Shown piece by piece: positions 1 to 11,326 of a stretch of 64,000 bases of DNA (position 1 is the first letter of the stretch; each line of letters begins with the position of its first letter). Source of the stretch: Apostichopus japonicus (lineage: Eukaryota; Echinodermata; Holothuroidea; Aspidochirotida; Stichopodidae); contig NC_092567.1 in the NCBI RefSeq assembly GCF_037975245.1, positions 11,191,376-11,255,375 on the forward strand. Direction: 5' to 3'. Under the pieces are notes generated by a model. The model was not told the origin of the DNA, did not search any database, and was given only the letters and a program-made list of their open reading frames with translations. Position numbers and translations under genes: made by a program.

Positions 1-1062
1 TCTTTAAAAAAGAAAAGAAATGGTAAATGCCTTGATCTGCAGAGTAAAATTTGTTATTAATCAGGAAAAAAAGATTCAACCATAGCAGTACCATTTATGT
101 CGAACACCACCAAGAAAACCAATTAAATCCCTTTATAAATCAAATTATTGCTTCTGAAGGAAGGTCCATTACACCCTAGCAATCCCTACCTATAGACTCT
201 TTTTTAGGCTTGCTATTGTAAAGTGATGTGAGAAGTTATTTAAGTTTAAGGTTGGGACGATTGTTTTCTTCAATTTCCAGTCAGCATTTCGACCCATTAC
301 ATACACAGTAGGCAAATATGACGTCATTCGGTCAGACCACATTATATAGTTTGTATAGGCAAGCAATACTAACTAAGAAAATCTGTCATAAACAATTGTC
401 AACAATATAAGTACGGTTCATTATTATTATTATTATTATAATATATTAAGTAACGACAGTTAACGATAACTCTTGTGTATGGTATATACTCTACAAACAA
501 TGGCATGCCAAAGGGGGAGGGGGAGGGGGAAGGGTGGTCGACCGCCCATCGTCCTTCACGGAATTGTTATGGCGTAAGAAATATTTATTAGCAAAGCCTT
601 GCGCTTAGAACTACTTATATGGATGACATTTATATTCTAAATACGCCTCAAAATGAACCAATTGACGTTTACTGGGGGGAGGGGGAGGGGTGTACCCTAG
701 ACCCACTACGCGAAAGTCGGCTTGAATGACCACAGGACATCATCCTCTCATTTATGAAATCTTTAGTTCGCCTCTAGTCATTCTGCAAAGGTTCAGGTTC
801 CTAACTAAATCCATCCATGGACAAGTTTGAATATGTCCTCCACTTTTTCAAACCTGCGCACGCGTACCTGTGTAAGACCCCTGCAGGGAGCTGTAGTACA
901 TGACTATCGGGCCATACAATGTAGTGTCTGTGTTGCTCCATACCTTGCAAGGAACTGTCACACACTGAAGAGAAGGGAAGCTGACACTGAGTTCTTTGCA
1001 GTAACTTGATCTGTCATAATATATAATGATTATGAGTGTATATCATAACTGTAATTAAGTAA
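1..1062. other. Intergenic or intronic DNA, no gene seen
   Basis: I see no splice-bounded coding block or recognisable protein here. The stretch holds a short ATT microsatellite (421-440) and two G-rich tracts, near 510-530 and 674-690, of the kind scattered throughout the window. The open frame at 827-1009 has no recognisable features and no convincing splice sites. Confidence 0.5.
421..440. repeat. (ATT)n microsatellite
   Basis: Short run of TTA/ATT trinucleotides read directly from the sequence. Confidence 0.9.
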
Positions 1063-1068
1063 TCATAA

Positions 1069-1370
1069 TTAGGGAGCTGGAGTATAAAGTGCTCCCTGCT
1101 TTAAATATGGAGCTGTCACTGAGAAGATCTCCCTGATATTATTAGGGGGTGATCCCTGGGAAGAGCTCCCTGCTATAATTGAGGAGCTGTTACATATAGA
1201 GCTCCCTGGTATAATTAGGGAGCTTACTTTGAGATATCTCCCTGCTATAATTAGGAAGCTGTTACTGAGATATCTCCCTGCTATACTTAGGGAGCTGTGT
1301 CATATTGAGCTCCGTACTGTAATTAGACATCTGTCTTCGAGAGAGAACCCTGTTATAATTAGGGAGCCCC
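1069..1370. repeat. Degenerate ~36-bp minisatellite whose units can fold
   Basis: About nine diverged copies of a 33-38 bp unit. The marker ATAATTAGGGAGCTG or a variant of it begins near 1069, 1104, 1137, 1175, 1212, 1249, 1283, 1319 and 1354. Each unit also carries GAGCTCCCT, the complement of AGGGAGCTC, so neighbouring half-units can pair as small hairpins. No gene is visible in it. Confidence 0.75.
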
Positions 1371-1639
1371 CTCGTTATTACATGTTATTTTTGTTTGCAT
1401 ACGTATTTGCATACCTGTACAGGATCAAAGTATCAACAGATAACTGTATTAGTGATGTACTAAACTGTTTGTTCCTTATGTAAATATCGAGTGACCGAAT
1501 GTTAAATAAACAACATGAGTAGCGTGATATATATTCTGATTTTCATCACCGTTACAAGTAAACAGGGGCGTCAATCCGATTTGAAACGTGGGGGGGGGGG
1601 TGGGGGACGTATTCGAATCGAGTATTCCGGCCGTAAGTA

Positions 1640-1745
1640 CTATCTAAGTGGAGCGCCACCATCGGCTGGTGCGCAGCGTACCAAAAAAAATTCGGATTGC
1701 AATATCTGCCAGATCGCTGGAGATGGCACTTGCCAGGCTGGATAG
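1640..1745 (+). repeat. Dispersed hAT-associated hairpin motif, copy 1
   Basis: Contains GGAGCGCCACCATCGGCTGG followed by TGCGCAGCGTACC, then an 'AGATCGCTGGAGATGGCACT' block. The same ordered blocks recur near 6137, 16911, 18489 (minus), 19896 (minus), 23065 (minus), 23595 (minus) and 28848. GCGCCACCA and TGGTGCGC can pair as a stem. Here the motif lies inside the large hAT element. Confidence 0.75.
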
Positions 1746-2180
1746 CAGCCATCTACTGTAGTTGCGTGATATCGGGTGAAAATTACAAATTCCTCAGAAA
1801 TCTGCAATAAAGTTCATGCGACCTTCATTTTTGGTGGATTATGTCTTTTATTAGGGATTCCAATTGACATGAACATTAGAACCCAGTGCAAGTTGACAAA
1901 TGATGCGGCGAACTGGAACCCCAGCCCCATTAGGCCTTGTTTCAGGATAGAATACCCCTCAATTGTTCAAACCGATGACAACTAACAATCTGTGAATAAA
2001 TTTTATCGTCAGACAGAAAATAGGTCCCATGTGAGTGGTGGCTAAAGTGATGAAGGCATCCAAATAAATCAGTGGTTGTTCGTTGGAGTCCTCACGCAAG
2101 TTACCTCGGTTGCTAGGTGGATCTGCATCTGGTAATCGGGTGAATTCTGGCCGAAGCGTACTATGTAACCAGCGTGTACC

Positions 2181-3130
2181 CAGGAACGTAGCTAAGGCCT
2201 GGTGATTGAGGGGGGGGGGTGGGCGTGTAGTGGCTGAAAATCCAACTGGATGGGTTTAAGCCAGAAAATTCCGACTGCTGCTTTGTACCCCCACCCACCC
2301 CCCCCCCCCCCCCCCCCCAACACCCTCGCGTTACTCGTCCACGATACGGTCAGTTTCAGTCAGAAACCCAATCTTTCACGACTGCACTTTTGTCCAGAAC
2401 TTTTTTTCGATGCATTTGTACCCACTGGCACTCATTTCACAAATTTATTAGCCCCCCCCCCACCCCAACCAAATATTTTTGTGAAATTTCGGGCAAAATG
2501 CTGTTAATTTTTCGGGCACCTATACTGAAAGAAAGATAATTTGCAATGTGTTATTCAGTAGTTAAATTTATATTATAATTACCATTAATATTGTAACGAC
2601 TTTCAAATAATTCTAACCAATATGGAAGGGTAATAAGATGGAAATGATTTTATGCTATTAACATGCGATTTTTAAAAACCGATGCATGTCTATATGATAT
2701 GCATTAGCGTATGGAACGCGCGCGTAGCGCGCGAAAAAATTTGGTTATATTTTTCCGGCAAGTCGTTAACCCCCCCCCCCCCCCCCCCAATCAAATTGGC
2801 TCCTACGGCTATGACGGTAGTTCTATTAGGCATTTCTTAATTGGAGTATTCATAGGAAGTTTTGTACGGTGGAGTATAAGAATCGCGTGATACAATTTCT
2901 CAAAGTGGCAAGGAAAACGTGGTAAATATGACAGATTAAAGGTAAATTTTGACGGACATTTTTTTATTTTTTTAGGTCATTCACAATCACAGGAATATAT
3001 GAATAGGACTACATAAACTAGAGTGTGACAGTCGGAAATTCCGACTGTCACACTCCTATTTTCAAACTATCGTCAGTTTGACCAAGTTTGGGGTGAGACA
3101 CTTACACACCCCTCTCTAGCGACGTCCCTG
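2181..3130 (+). mobile_element. Non-autonomous hAT element, ~950-bp family, copy 1
   Basis: Begins CAGGAACGTAGCTAAGG and ends AGCGACGTCCCTG, imperfect terminal inverted repeats. The flanks are a perfect 8-bp duplication, CGTGTACC, at 2173-2180 and 3131-3138. It has no transposase. The interior carries poly-C runs, the palindromic CGCGCGTAGCGCGCG near 2720, and a 35-bp palindrome at 3021-3055. A second copy of the same family lies at 61202-62194. It is nested in the hAT element at 1563-4323. Confidence 0.88.
3021..3055. repeat. Perfect palindrome inside the hAT element
   Basis: Two 17-base arms (GAGTGTGACAGTCGGAA and its exact complement) around a single A. The related copy near 62052-62120 keeps the same palindrome core with small changes. 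Confidence 0.9.
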
Positions 3131-3318
3131 CGTGTACCCAGTGTTCTCACTGTAGATTAAACTCCGGTATCACTCAACAACAACTTCAACAAGGTAACAT
3201 GGGATGCGCTGCCACGGAATATGCTCCCGATTTCATTTCCCTAATATTAGGGAACGGGCACCGTCTTTGAAACACCATCTACAACTAAACAACCACTATG
3301 TACAAGCTTTGGCTCTAG

Positions 3319-3809
3319 CTATGAAGTGCTGTCTCTTATGATAATGACGGAGCGCACTATTTTCAACTGGAATCGCCCGAAGATGCGACGTCTGAAACTC
3401 CGAGGAACCAACGAACTTAACTCCTCAGGCTTCAACTGGGCTAGACGTTCGCGGTGAATATAACAAACCATCACATGGTTCAGCCTCTGTTGCGTCACGG
3501 TGCTCCGTAGCCTTGTCTTTAAACGCCTCAAAGCACTAAAAGATCCCTCGGCTTCCGTCGAACTGGCGGAGGAGACGAGGAGCAACCACAAGAGAGCTTC
3601 GACTTCACCAAACATAGCCCTTACCGCTGGATTCATCAACTTGAATATTTGTCTATAGGCCTACCCTTCAACCGACAACAACTGGAACCGGCCTCGAAAG
3701 AAAGGCAGATTGTCGGAGAGCGCAGGGTACCAACTCACGATATCTGGGTGGAACTCTCCATTCAGCAACATTGAGTGATATTCGATGATATGAATCCTGA
3801 GATGTGTAA
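3319..3809 (-). pseudogene. hAT transposase, C-terminal dimerisation region, broken
   Basis: The minus-strand frame encodes a typical hAT C-terminal dimerisation domain. Key pieces are FGEVEALLWLLLVSSASST, EGSFSALRRLKTRLRST and QQRLNHVMVCYIHRERL, matching the family pattern 'L..LL.LL..P..S...ERSFS.LRRIKT.LRS.M...RL..L.L...'. The invariant serine-rich turn and the SFSALRRLKT core are intact. Upstream in the same frame, from 3661 to about 3809, it continues (LNGEFHPDIVSWYP) but is interrupted by an in-frame TAG near 3659-3661. It is then cut by the insertion at 3818-4199. The zinc finger and catalytic N-terminal parts are missing. It resembles transposases of the ZMYM1-like hAT group. Inactive relic; it marks the 1563-4323 element as hAT. 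Confidence 0.85.
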
Positions 3810-3817
3810 ATCCTAAC

Positions 3818-4199
3818 CAAGGGCGTAGGAACCGGGTGGCTGGGGGGGGGGGGGCGCCTGCCCCCCCAGTGAAAAACATTGGGGGGCGGAAGTATCATTC
3901 CGCCCTCCCGCTCAGCAAGTCAGAAAACCCCTTTTTCATTTCCAAATCAGAAAAAAATCTCATTTGGAGCACCAAATTGCATCTAACGCCAGGTGAAAAT
4001 GCAAAATTATTTACAAAATCGTGAAGTGGGTGTTGAAGTGTGCTATATTGCACCAAATTGCATCTGGGGCCACCTGGAAATGCAAAAAAAAATCAAAAGG
4101 GGAGGGGGACACCCCCTCCAGGCTTAGACCCCTCCCCCAGGGAGGCCATCAGTCTTCAGCCCCCCCCCCCCCACTCAAAAGTACCTTCCTACGCCACTG
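3818..4199 (+). mobile_element. hAT MITE, ~350-380-bp family, copy 1
   Basis: Starts CAAGGGCGTAGGAA and ends TTCCTACGCCACTG, inverted termini. The perfect 8-bp duplication ATCCTAAC lies at 3810-3817 and 4200-4207. There is no coding capacity; the open frame across it is incidental. It is the inverted relative of 4727-5074 and shares the blocks CACCAAATTGCATCT, AAACCCCTTTTTCATTTCC and the G/C-rich shoulders. It interrupts the transposase remnant of the host hAT element. Confidence 0.9.
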
Positions 4200-4726
4200 A
4201 TCCTAACAAAATAGAGACGCGACATTACTTTTTCCAAATGTGTGGGGGGACATTTGATATTGTTTTCCCCACCCATCGAAATGTGGGGGGCGTGTCCCCC
4301 GTCCCCCTGGATTGACGCCCATGCAAGTAAACATTACACGACGATTGCATATCTGTTTGCATTGACTCAAGTGTACTCTATCACTGCAGGTACACAGTGA
4401 CTCAGAACAGAGCGAACTGAACGAATGCTACACATTCCATGTACGATACTTCCTCAGCGCTAACCTAGGCCTCAAATTTTACAAGTCATTCACTTTCTTT
4501 GTAATGAGCGGATAAAATTGGAGACGGGAAAAATGGAGATGGGAGACGTTTAAGGGGGAGGGGGGGGGCCTGGGTGTGAAAAGGTGAAAGATAGTTTCAT
4601 CAATCTGGGCATTTCTTCGTATGCAAGCTTGATTTTCAGCACGAGACTATGTTCTCGCTGTTCACGAGTCAGGAGAGGAATTAAAATAAATCAAGGCAGA
4701 TAAAGGCGCTCATTTATACATTGCGT

Positions 4727-5074
4727 CAGTGGCGTAGGAAGGTACTTTTGAGCGGGGGGGGGGGCTGAAGACTGATGGCTGGCCTGGGGGAGGGGTCTAA
4801 GGTGGGGGGTGTCCCCTCCCCTTTGGAAATTTTTGCATTTCCAGGTAGCCTCAGATGCAATTTGGTGCATTATAGCACACTTCAACACCGAATCCATTTT
4901 CTAAACTTAATTTTGTATTTTCACCGGGCCTTAGTTGCAATTTGGTGCTCCAAATGAGATTTTTTTTCTCATTTGGAAATGAAAAAGGGGTTTTCTGACT
5001 TGCGAAGCGGGGGGGGCGGAATGATACTTCCGCCCCCCCCCCCACACATTTTTCCCCCGATTCCTACGCCCTTG
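4727..5074 (-). mobile_element. hAT MITE, same family, inverted copy
   Basis: Starts CAGTGGCGTAGGAA and ends TTCCTACGCCCTTG. The perfect 8-bp duplication CATTGCGT lies at 4719-4726 and 5075-5082. Internal blocks match 3818-4199 in reverse orientation, so two independent insertions of one family lie about 530 bp apart head to head. Confidence 0.9.
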
Positions 5075-5099
5075 CATTGCGTACCTCTGTTTCATGTTG

Positions 5100-6280
5100 A
5101 GATCAAGTCATGACATATTACATATCATAACAAACACCTCAATCGTGTCTCCGCTCTTAATTACATTAATGTAATGCTTTATTCTCTCATTTACAAATCC
5201 TCCAACTTCTTGTCTAATTTCAACATTCATTGTGGGCAAATTAATTCAAATCCTCCTCATTAAACGATAGAGGATGGTATCACCGGATTGTGGATAATAC
5301 TGCTTAAAATTTCTTTGTTTGTTTTGAGATGTGACAGCCTCGAGTTTTGCGAACATATTGTTTCACTAATCAGGTATTACTACAAATTAAAATCAGACAA
5401 TGATTAGTTTACTAGTATATAGGCGTAGGAGATAACGCTACAAACACAACCAGCAGCTTTTAAAATATGCTCTGATCAGGAGCGTTAATCCGAATTGAGA
5501 GTTGGGTGGGGGTGAGGGGGCATAAATAAGAGAGCATGATAAAAACTCGAAGAGTCGAGTCGGTGAGCGACTTATTGCAAAGCCTTTTGGGTAGGGTCCA
5601 GGGACGAGTCCCTGACATTGATCCAGGGGTCGGACTCTACAAGTCTTTAGGTTTACTTCTGTTTGGTGCCTGATTTGATATTTCATTCATGAATATATTT
5701 AATAAAGGTCACATTTGACAAGATTATAATTGAATTAAGAATGACTTATCTATTTCACATCCTGGTGTAACTTAGTGCCTTAATCATGATTATTCAAAAT
5801 GAAACTTAAACCCAAATGGAAACATCTAAACTTTGCACACAAGAATATCTTGTTATCCAGATATCTACAACATGCACACATATGGTATTATAAGTACATT
5901 TCAAAAACACTATTTGTTATATAGGCACATTCGCTTCATTGGAAACAAAAAATCAATACAATAAAGATATACTTCAGGGCAATAGCCTGGGTAGAATGCC
6001 CAGCGGCACTTAAGGAACATCGAGAAAACAATTATCGTCCAATGTTACATATGGTGCTTTGATGTGCGGAAATACCAAGCGCTTTTACAAGAAATTTTAG
6101 TGGGTTGGTCATTTCCAAACAGGGACCGTTATGACACTATCTGAGCGGAGCGCCATCATCGGTTGGTGCATAGCGTACCAATACAAGATCGGGCATATGG
6201 TGGTAGCCGTAGCCAAAACATGGTGAGGGGAAGCCATATGGGGAATAAGGTGTATATTAGGAAAGATAGAACAAACACCG
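5100..6280. other. No gene seen; fragments of hAT-type repeats
   Basis: A hAT-like left end, CAGGAGCGTTAATCCG, begins at 5477 and resembles the 1563 terminus, but I found no matching right end or duplication. The dispersed hairpin motif is present at 6137-6180. No splice-bounded coding block is visible. Confidence 0.5.
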
Positions 6281-6288
6281 TCTTTAAC

Positions 6289-6710
6289 CATCGCCCCCTC
6301 CATCTCCCAAACACCCTCCATCTCTCTCTATCCCTCACTTCCTCCAACCCCAACCACTTCCATCTCCCTCAAACACCTCCATCCTCACCCCACCTCCTCC
6401 ATCCCCAACCCCCTCCATCTCCCCACCCCCCTCCATCTCCCTCAAACACCTCCATCTTCACCCTTCTCCATCTCCCAAGCCCCCATCATCTTCCCAAGCC
6501 CCTCCATCCCCACCCTCTCCATCTCCTTCAAACCCCTCTATATCCCCAACCCCCTCTATCCCCCAACTACTCCATCCCCATACCCCATCCATCCCCACTA
6601 TCTCCATCAAACCCCTCCATCCCCCACCCTCTCCACCCAACCCCCTCCATCTCCCCAACCACCTCCATCTCCCTCAAACTCCTCCATCTCCCCACCCTCT
6701 CCACTCCTCT
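6289..6710 (+). repeat. Pyrimidine-rich CTCCATC minisatellite
   Basis: About 420 bp almost free of G on the plus strand, built from diverged copies of CCCCCTCCATCTCCCCAAC and shorter CCCTCCATC units. The long Pro/Ser/His open frame through it (6163-6735) is what such a repeat gives in any frame and is not taken as a gene. Confidence 0.85.
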
Positions 6711-8100
6711 AACAATTTATCATATTATACATTAAATATAATTATACAAGTATAAATGAACAACATAAAACTGGCTGGGATGTGGGAATGATAAACAGAG
6801 GAAAAGAGGATTTAAGTTTAAACAGTAAACAAAATAACCAGCATCTCATGAATAATCATCAACCATATACATAAACATGAGAGGCTATTAATATTACATC
6901 ATTAACCTTTAACTAACCGCCATTGGAATTCATTGCATTTTAATTAATTAGGTGCTACATTAACTTTCAAGTTAATGTTCGGTATATAAAGCAAACATAA
7001 CGTATGAATGGTTGGGCCTACACCATGGACAGAGGCGAAGTATACAGTCTCAGGCCTTATACACCATATACAGTATGTTAATATATTTATCACTCAGCAG
7101 CTTGAGGAAGTATTGTCTATAACACAACCGCCATTCTTCCTATTTATTACGAAGACCAACATAGTACTACAACAAAATTGATAGAATCAGAAATATAACT
7201 AGATATATAGTAATGCAGAAATATGATGGTGAAATGTGACCAGAAAAGAACACAGCAAAGTATAAAGAAAAACTAAGAATATGATGATAATATAGATTCA
7301 GTGTTATCGGAAATCAACAGCTAAGATTCCAACATACAAGGCTTCTCTTAAGTTTGTAAAGTGATGCCGGTCCGGTGTATGACAAGCATCATAGAGCTTC
7401 AGTTACAATATTATTTAAGGAACGTTTCACAAGAGTAATATTGTGGATTGGACAACAACTGAACAGGTTCTGTTACCCCTCTCTCTCTCTCTGTCGATAC
7501 TGAAAACATGAGATAAAGAAGTAAAAACATGACATTACTTAAAACGGTCAATTTGACGTAACTAAAATTGTGACATCAGCTGCATGGTCACCTGACATTA
7601 ACTTATTATACACACCATACACACCATGTATGCCAATCAACACATTATACAGACCATATACATGCCTATCAACCTATTATACATACCATGCATGCCAATC
7701 AATCCAGTATAACTACAATACTCACATGCACATATTAGCACAACTTTTGTAGAAGTCATGCCACCCCCGCCAACACCTCATCTCCCCCCCCCCTCCCTGA
7801 AGCAAAGAAAAAAGGAGAAAGTCACTTAGTTATTGGATTTTATGGTTAAAATAAATAATTTAGCACATATAAGTAACTAGTCAACGAACAATCATAGCAT
7901 ATTCTGATATCAAAATATGGAATACTGTTACATTTAAAAATCACCAATGAAGAAAAATCATTATGAAACAAAGATTGGCATAAGGGGAAGAGTGTTAAAA
8001 AAGAATGGTTAAGTGTAATGTATTTATTCAATGGTATATTTGTTTCCACTGATAGAGTATTTCGTGGTGGGATCAATACAATTTTTGTTTGGGGCTAACA
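6711..8100. other. No gene seen
   Basis: AT-rich unique-looking DNA. It holds a short degenerate repeat near 7605-7720 (TTATACA-ACCATA-CATGCCAATCAA units repeated about three times) and a short CT run near 7480. Confidence 0.5.
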
Positions 8101-8139
8101 AGGTGAATAGGCTTTGGTTATTCAATGCACCAAACATAC

Positions 8140-8187
8140 ACAGCAATACAGCAGCATGTCAATGAAATGTTCACAGAAAGATTGTAG
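8140..8187 (-). CDS. Possible exon (weak)
   Basis: Minus-strand block reading LQSFCEHFIDMLLYCC, 16 codons, phase 0 to 0. It is followed by a good donor, GTATGT, and preceded by ACAAG with a moderate pyrimidine tract. The exit phase of the 9033-9079 block matches its entry. It is too short to identify, and a longer open frame in another phase overlaps it. Confidence 0.25.
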
Positions 8188-9032
8188 CTTGTAGCAAAGC
8201 ACCATATCAATGTACCAAGAATTGGAAAGAAATATATGTTGTGCATTTCAAACAAAATGAAATTTAATAAAGTGACCTGTATATGTAATATCTTGTTAAC
8301 CAAAGAGGAGCACCTACATCTCAGGTTCTGATAAATCGCATTTCCTTAAGTTTTAGTCTGTCAATAAGTCATATTAAAACAGTTTGTGCTTTCATTTGTC
8401 ATAATTTGGAGGAAGGGTGAAAGGGAAGGCTGTTTTAAGGTCTAATTGATGCCCTATGGTATCATGTCACAAAATGGGCTCTACCCCAGGAGATTGACCA
8501 CCTTTTTGCAGTGGGGGGGGGATGTTATCCAGAAGAGGGGTGAAGGGGAGGGCTGTGCCCCACTCTTTAAGATATTTGTAAAAATGAAGGGTACATAGAT
8601 TCAAACATGTGCTATGTTTTGTCACTCTTGAAACAATCTTGAAGATTTATCAACTGTGTATCTTGTACTGCATTTGCATGTTATATCCTCATATACTGTA
8701 CTTCAGAAATTTATTGTAAAAATATTCTCTCTAGAAGTGAGGGATCAACCCCTTCCTCTTGATTTTATCCTGGTGATTTAAGTCAACACGAATTTTACAT
8801 AGTTGCAACCCTGCTGTACTCTCTGTCTCGATTTGAATTTTGGGGGGATGGGGTGGGCCGGGGGACAGGGCATTTGGCCTACATCCATGCTAGGGAGGGG
8901 TCAGTCATCATTAATACTACATTTGTGTGATACAACTGTAAATATTGCAAATGTATACAACATTAAAAGTGTGCAGTTTAGAACAATTTCTTGTGAGCAA
9001 TGAAAAGGGTTAAAGAGTAAAATGTTACTTAC

Positions 9033-9079
9033 TGTAGGTCCATCTATGATACCAAAGCAGCGAACATAGCACCTTGTTG
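9033..9079 (-). CDS. Possible exon (weak acceptor)
   Basis: Minus-strand block reading ATRCYVRCFGIIDGPT (first codon split), ending at a consensus donor GTAAGT. The acceptor (CATGAAG) lacks a strong pyrimidine tract. It enters with two bases and exits in phase 0, which does not match the phase 0 exit of the 9705-9815 block. Either another exon lies between or the start is misplaced. Confidence 0.3.
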
Positions 9080-9704
9080 CTTCATGTTTATTCAAAAGTT
9101 ATTTAAAAGCTATGACGACTGGTATGACGACTGTTAATACTAGTTATATGGAGATGTAAGATCTAAAGATAGCAATCCTGGTAGCAGATGCCGGGAGAAT
9201 CCATAATTCATTCAATCTCATCTGATTTTATTTTATTATTGGTTTAAAACAATACCAAGATTTCAGGTGGCAATGCACATAATAACTTCAAAGACTTGAT
9301 ACTTCAAAGTTTCTCAATTTATAACACATCCCTGATCAGACCAAGGTACACACTAGAAAAACTTAGCTTGTCCGGCATGTGGGCAATCCTTATTTTCTAC
9401 AGAAGTTGAAGTTTTCTGATGAACTGTTAATTTAGGTATCTATCAGTAGCTGTCCCTACTTTAGAGAAATCTTCCATCCACAAATGCATAATATGAAAGA
9501 GGAATTGTGTTTAGTCAAGTTTTGTTAGTTCTACACAATTAAACAAGTGGATTTAAAAAAAAAAAAGGGCATTTGATGTCATTTATAGAGCTAATTAGGC
9601 ACCTACATATGGCCTGTAGATTTGATCAAAGGAACCCATCACAACCCATAACCATTTCAATCATTTACAAACTGACTGTTGAGAATTATTATGTTAAGTC
9701 TCAC

Positions 9705-9815
9705 CAGACTCATATCCACAAAGGAAGTTATGTCATCAATAATGTGTTCCAGCTTGACTTTTTCTTTCACTTTCTTGGAGGAAATGTACAGAAGAAATGT
9801 TGAAAACTGTATCAC
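9705..9815 (-). CDS. Exon of unrecognised gene
   Basis: Minus-strand block of exactly 111 bp (37 codons), phase 0 to 0. The acceptor is TTTAACTTCCAG with a pyrimidine tract upstream and the donor is GTGAGA. The peptide begins VIQFSTFLLYISSKK and ends ITSFVDMSL: a hydrophobic helix, a lysine-rich turn, then a second helix. I do not recognise the family. Entry phase matches the exit of 11241-11326. Confidence 0.5.
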
Positions 9816-11240
9816 CTGGAAGTTAAAGAGAAAATACACAATAACTCAACTTTCCATTCACTAGATTTATCAAGGTGAAAATTCATCAGGTTTGGATCAT
9901 TTTTGTAACATACATCAACGTCTTCCCTGGTGTCTTATTAATAAGTATATATGAATAGTATAGAGCTGTAATCTCAGGGCAGCAAATATATTGTTTTTAG
10001 GAATATGTTTTGCATCTGATGTAAGCAATTACAACACTTGTAGTGGTGACTGATCAAACTCCATGTTACCTCCCAAGAATTGTGTAGCACCCCCCCCCCC
10101 CCCCCCCGATAAAAGACATCTTTTGGCAATTGCTGGAAATTTTCTACCAGATTTGTGAGCTATCTTCCATAGTATTGCAACAGAAAATAAATGTAGAAAA
10201 CACATGTGCTGGAGTTTCCTGGAATTATCTCTTAAATGGCCAGTATTATAACTGGAGTGCACATAATGTACATCTTAAACAGAACACATTAAGAGAATCC
10301 TTCAACACTGTTGACCAATGGCTAAGAATTGAATTCTGAATTACTTTGGTTTTTACTCTGAGGACATGCATAGGGTCCAGAAGGTTCATGCATGTCTTGT
10401 ATTACTGACTGACTTACAACATATCCACACATTACAGTAAACCCACTAAAGACTTCCATTTGTAATCCCTTAGTATATTGCTCATTCACAAATGACATAA
10501 AACCTAGAATATCTTCAGATTTAAATTTGACATCAATTTTATTGGGTTTTAGATGTACTGAGAGGGGAAGGGTAGGAAAGGTTAGGATGGAAACAGAGAT
10601 TGTTATGGTTCCTGTTAGTCAATCTACATGGTTCTAACTTAGTGTGGGTATGGTTCTAACTTAGTGTGTGTATGGGTCTCATTTTGTGTGCAGTGACTCT
10701 ATTTAATTGTTAGGGCACATGCACTTATGAATTAAATTGATTGTTTATGAGCCTGCCATACATTTTACTGCCTATTATTTGCGGAAATTACAGTAGGCTG
10801 ACAATACAGAGGAGTCTGGCTGCGCTGTTAAGACTGATTACTACCCTTACCTGCCACCCAACACTATGACACACTGATAAATTAGAAGGGATCAAGTCAT
10901 CTGAATATTTTGTTCCTTCATTTATGATGGCTACACAAAACAAAGAAATGGACCCAGTATACTAAACACATACACCTCTTTGTGTACTTTTACACAATGG
11001 TAAGCAATACAATGTATGACATGTATTGCCTAATATATGGTGTATGTATGTTAGACTGAAGCCATTATTTTCTTCCCTAGGCCCTTAGGGAGTTTGCTGA
11101 TCAAGCAAGATTCAAAACATTTACTGTTCCAACAGGATTAGGCAGTAACAAAGTCACTTCCTACTTCAGAATCAAATCTAATTATAACTACAACCCAGCT
11201 TACCAGTCCTGCTATACTCTAAGTATACACTAATCATTAC

Positions 11241-11326
11241 CATCAGCATATTGTAAACCATTCTGTGCAAGATCCACATCATGTGACCCCCAAAGATTGT
11301 CTCAAGAAAGATTAATCCACATTTAC
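11241..11326 (-). CDS. Exon of unrecognised gene
   Basis: Minus-strand 86-bp block after a strong acceptor (a long TCTTTACCTCCTCATTAG-type tract), with donor GTAATG. It enters with two bases and exits in phase 0. The peptide KCGLIFLETIFGGHMMW then ILHRMVYNMLM is hydrophobic and helix-like. Entry fits the one-base remainder of the 12681-12764 exon. Confidence 0.48.

Larger units (their letters stand above)
1563..4323 (-). mobile_element. hAT DNA transposon, degraded, with nested insertions
   Basis: The left terminus CAGGGGCGTCAATCC at 1563 is matched at 14 of 15 positions by the inverted right terminus ending at 4323 (GGATTGACGCCCATG on the plus strand). The flanks are a perfect 8-bp target duplication, CAAGTAAA, at 1555-1562 and 4324-4331. 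An 8-bp duplication and CA-G type ends are hallmarks of the hAT superfamily. Inside, on the minus strand, is a broken piece of hAT transposase (3319-3809). Two other hAT-type elements have jumped in (2181-3130 and 3818-4199), each with its own perfect duplication. Removing them leaves about 1.4 kb, too short for a full transposase, so this is an internally deleted, dead copy. Confidence 0.85.

Noticed and set aside
6163-6735. 190-residue open frame rich in Pro, Ser, His
   Set aside because: It runs through the CTCCATC minisatellite; such repeats are open in several frames and the composition follows the repeat.
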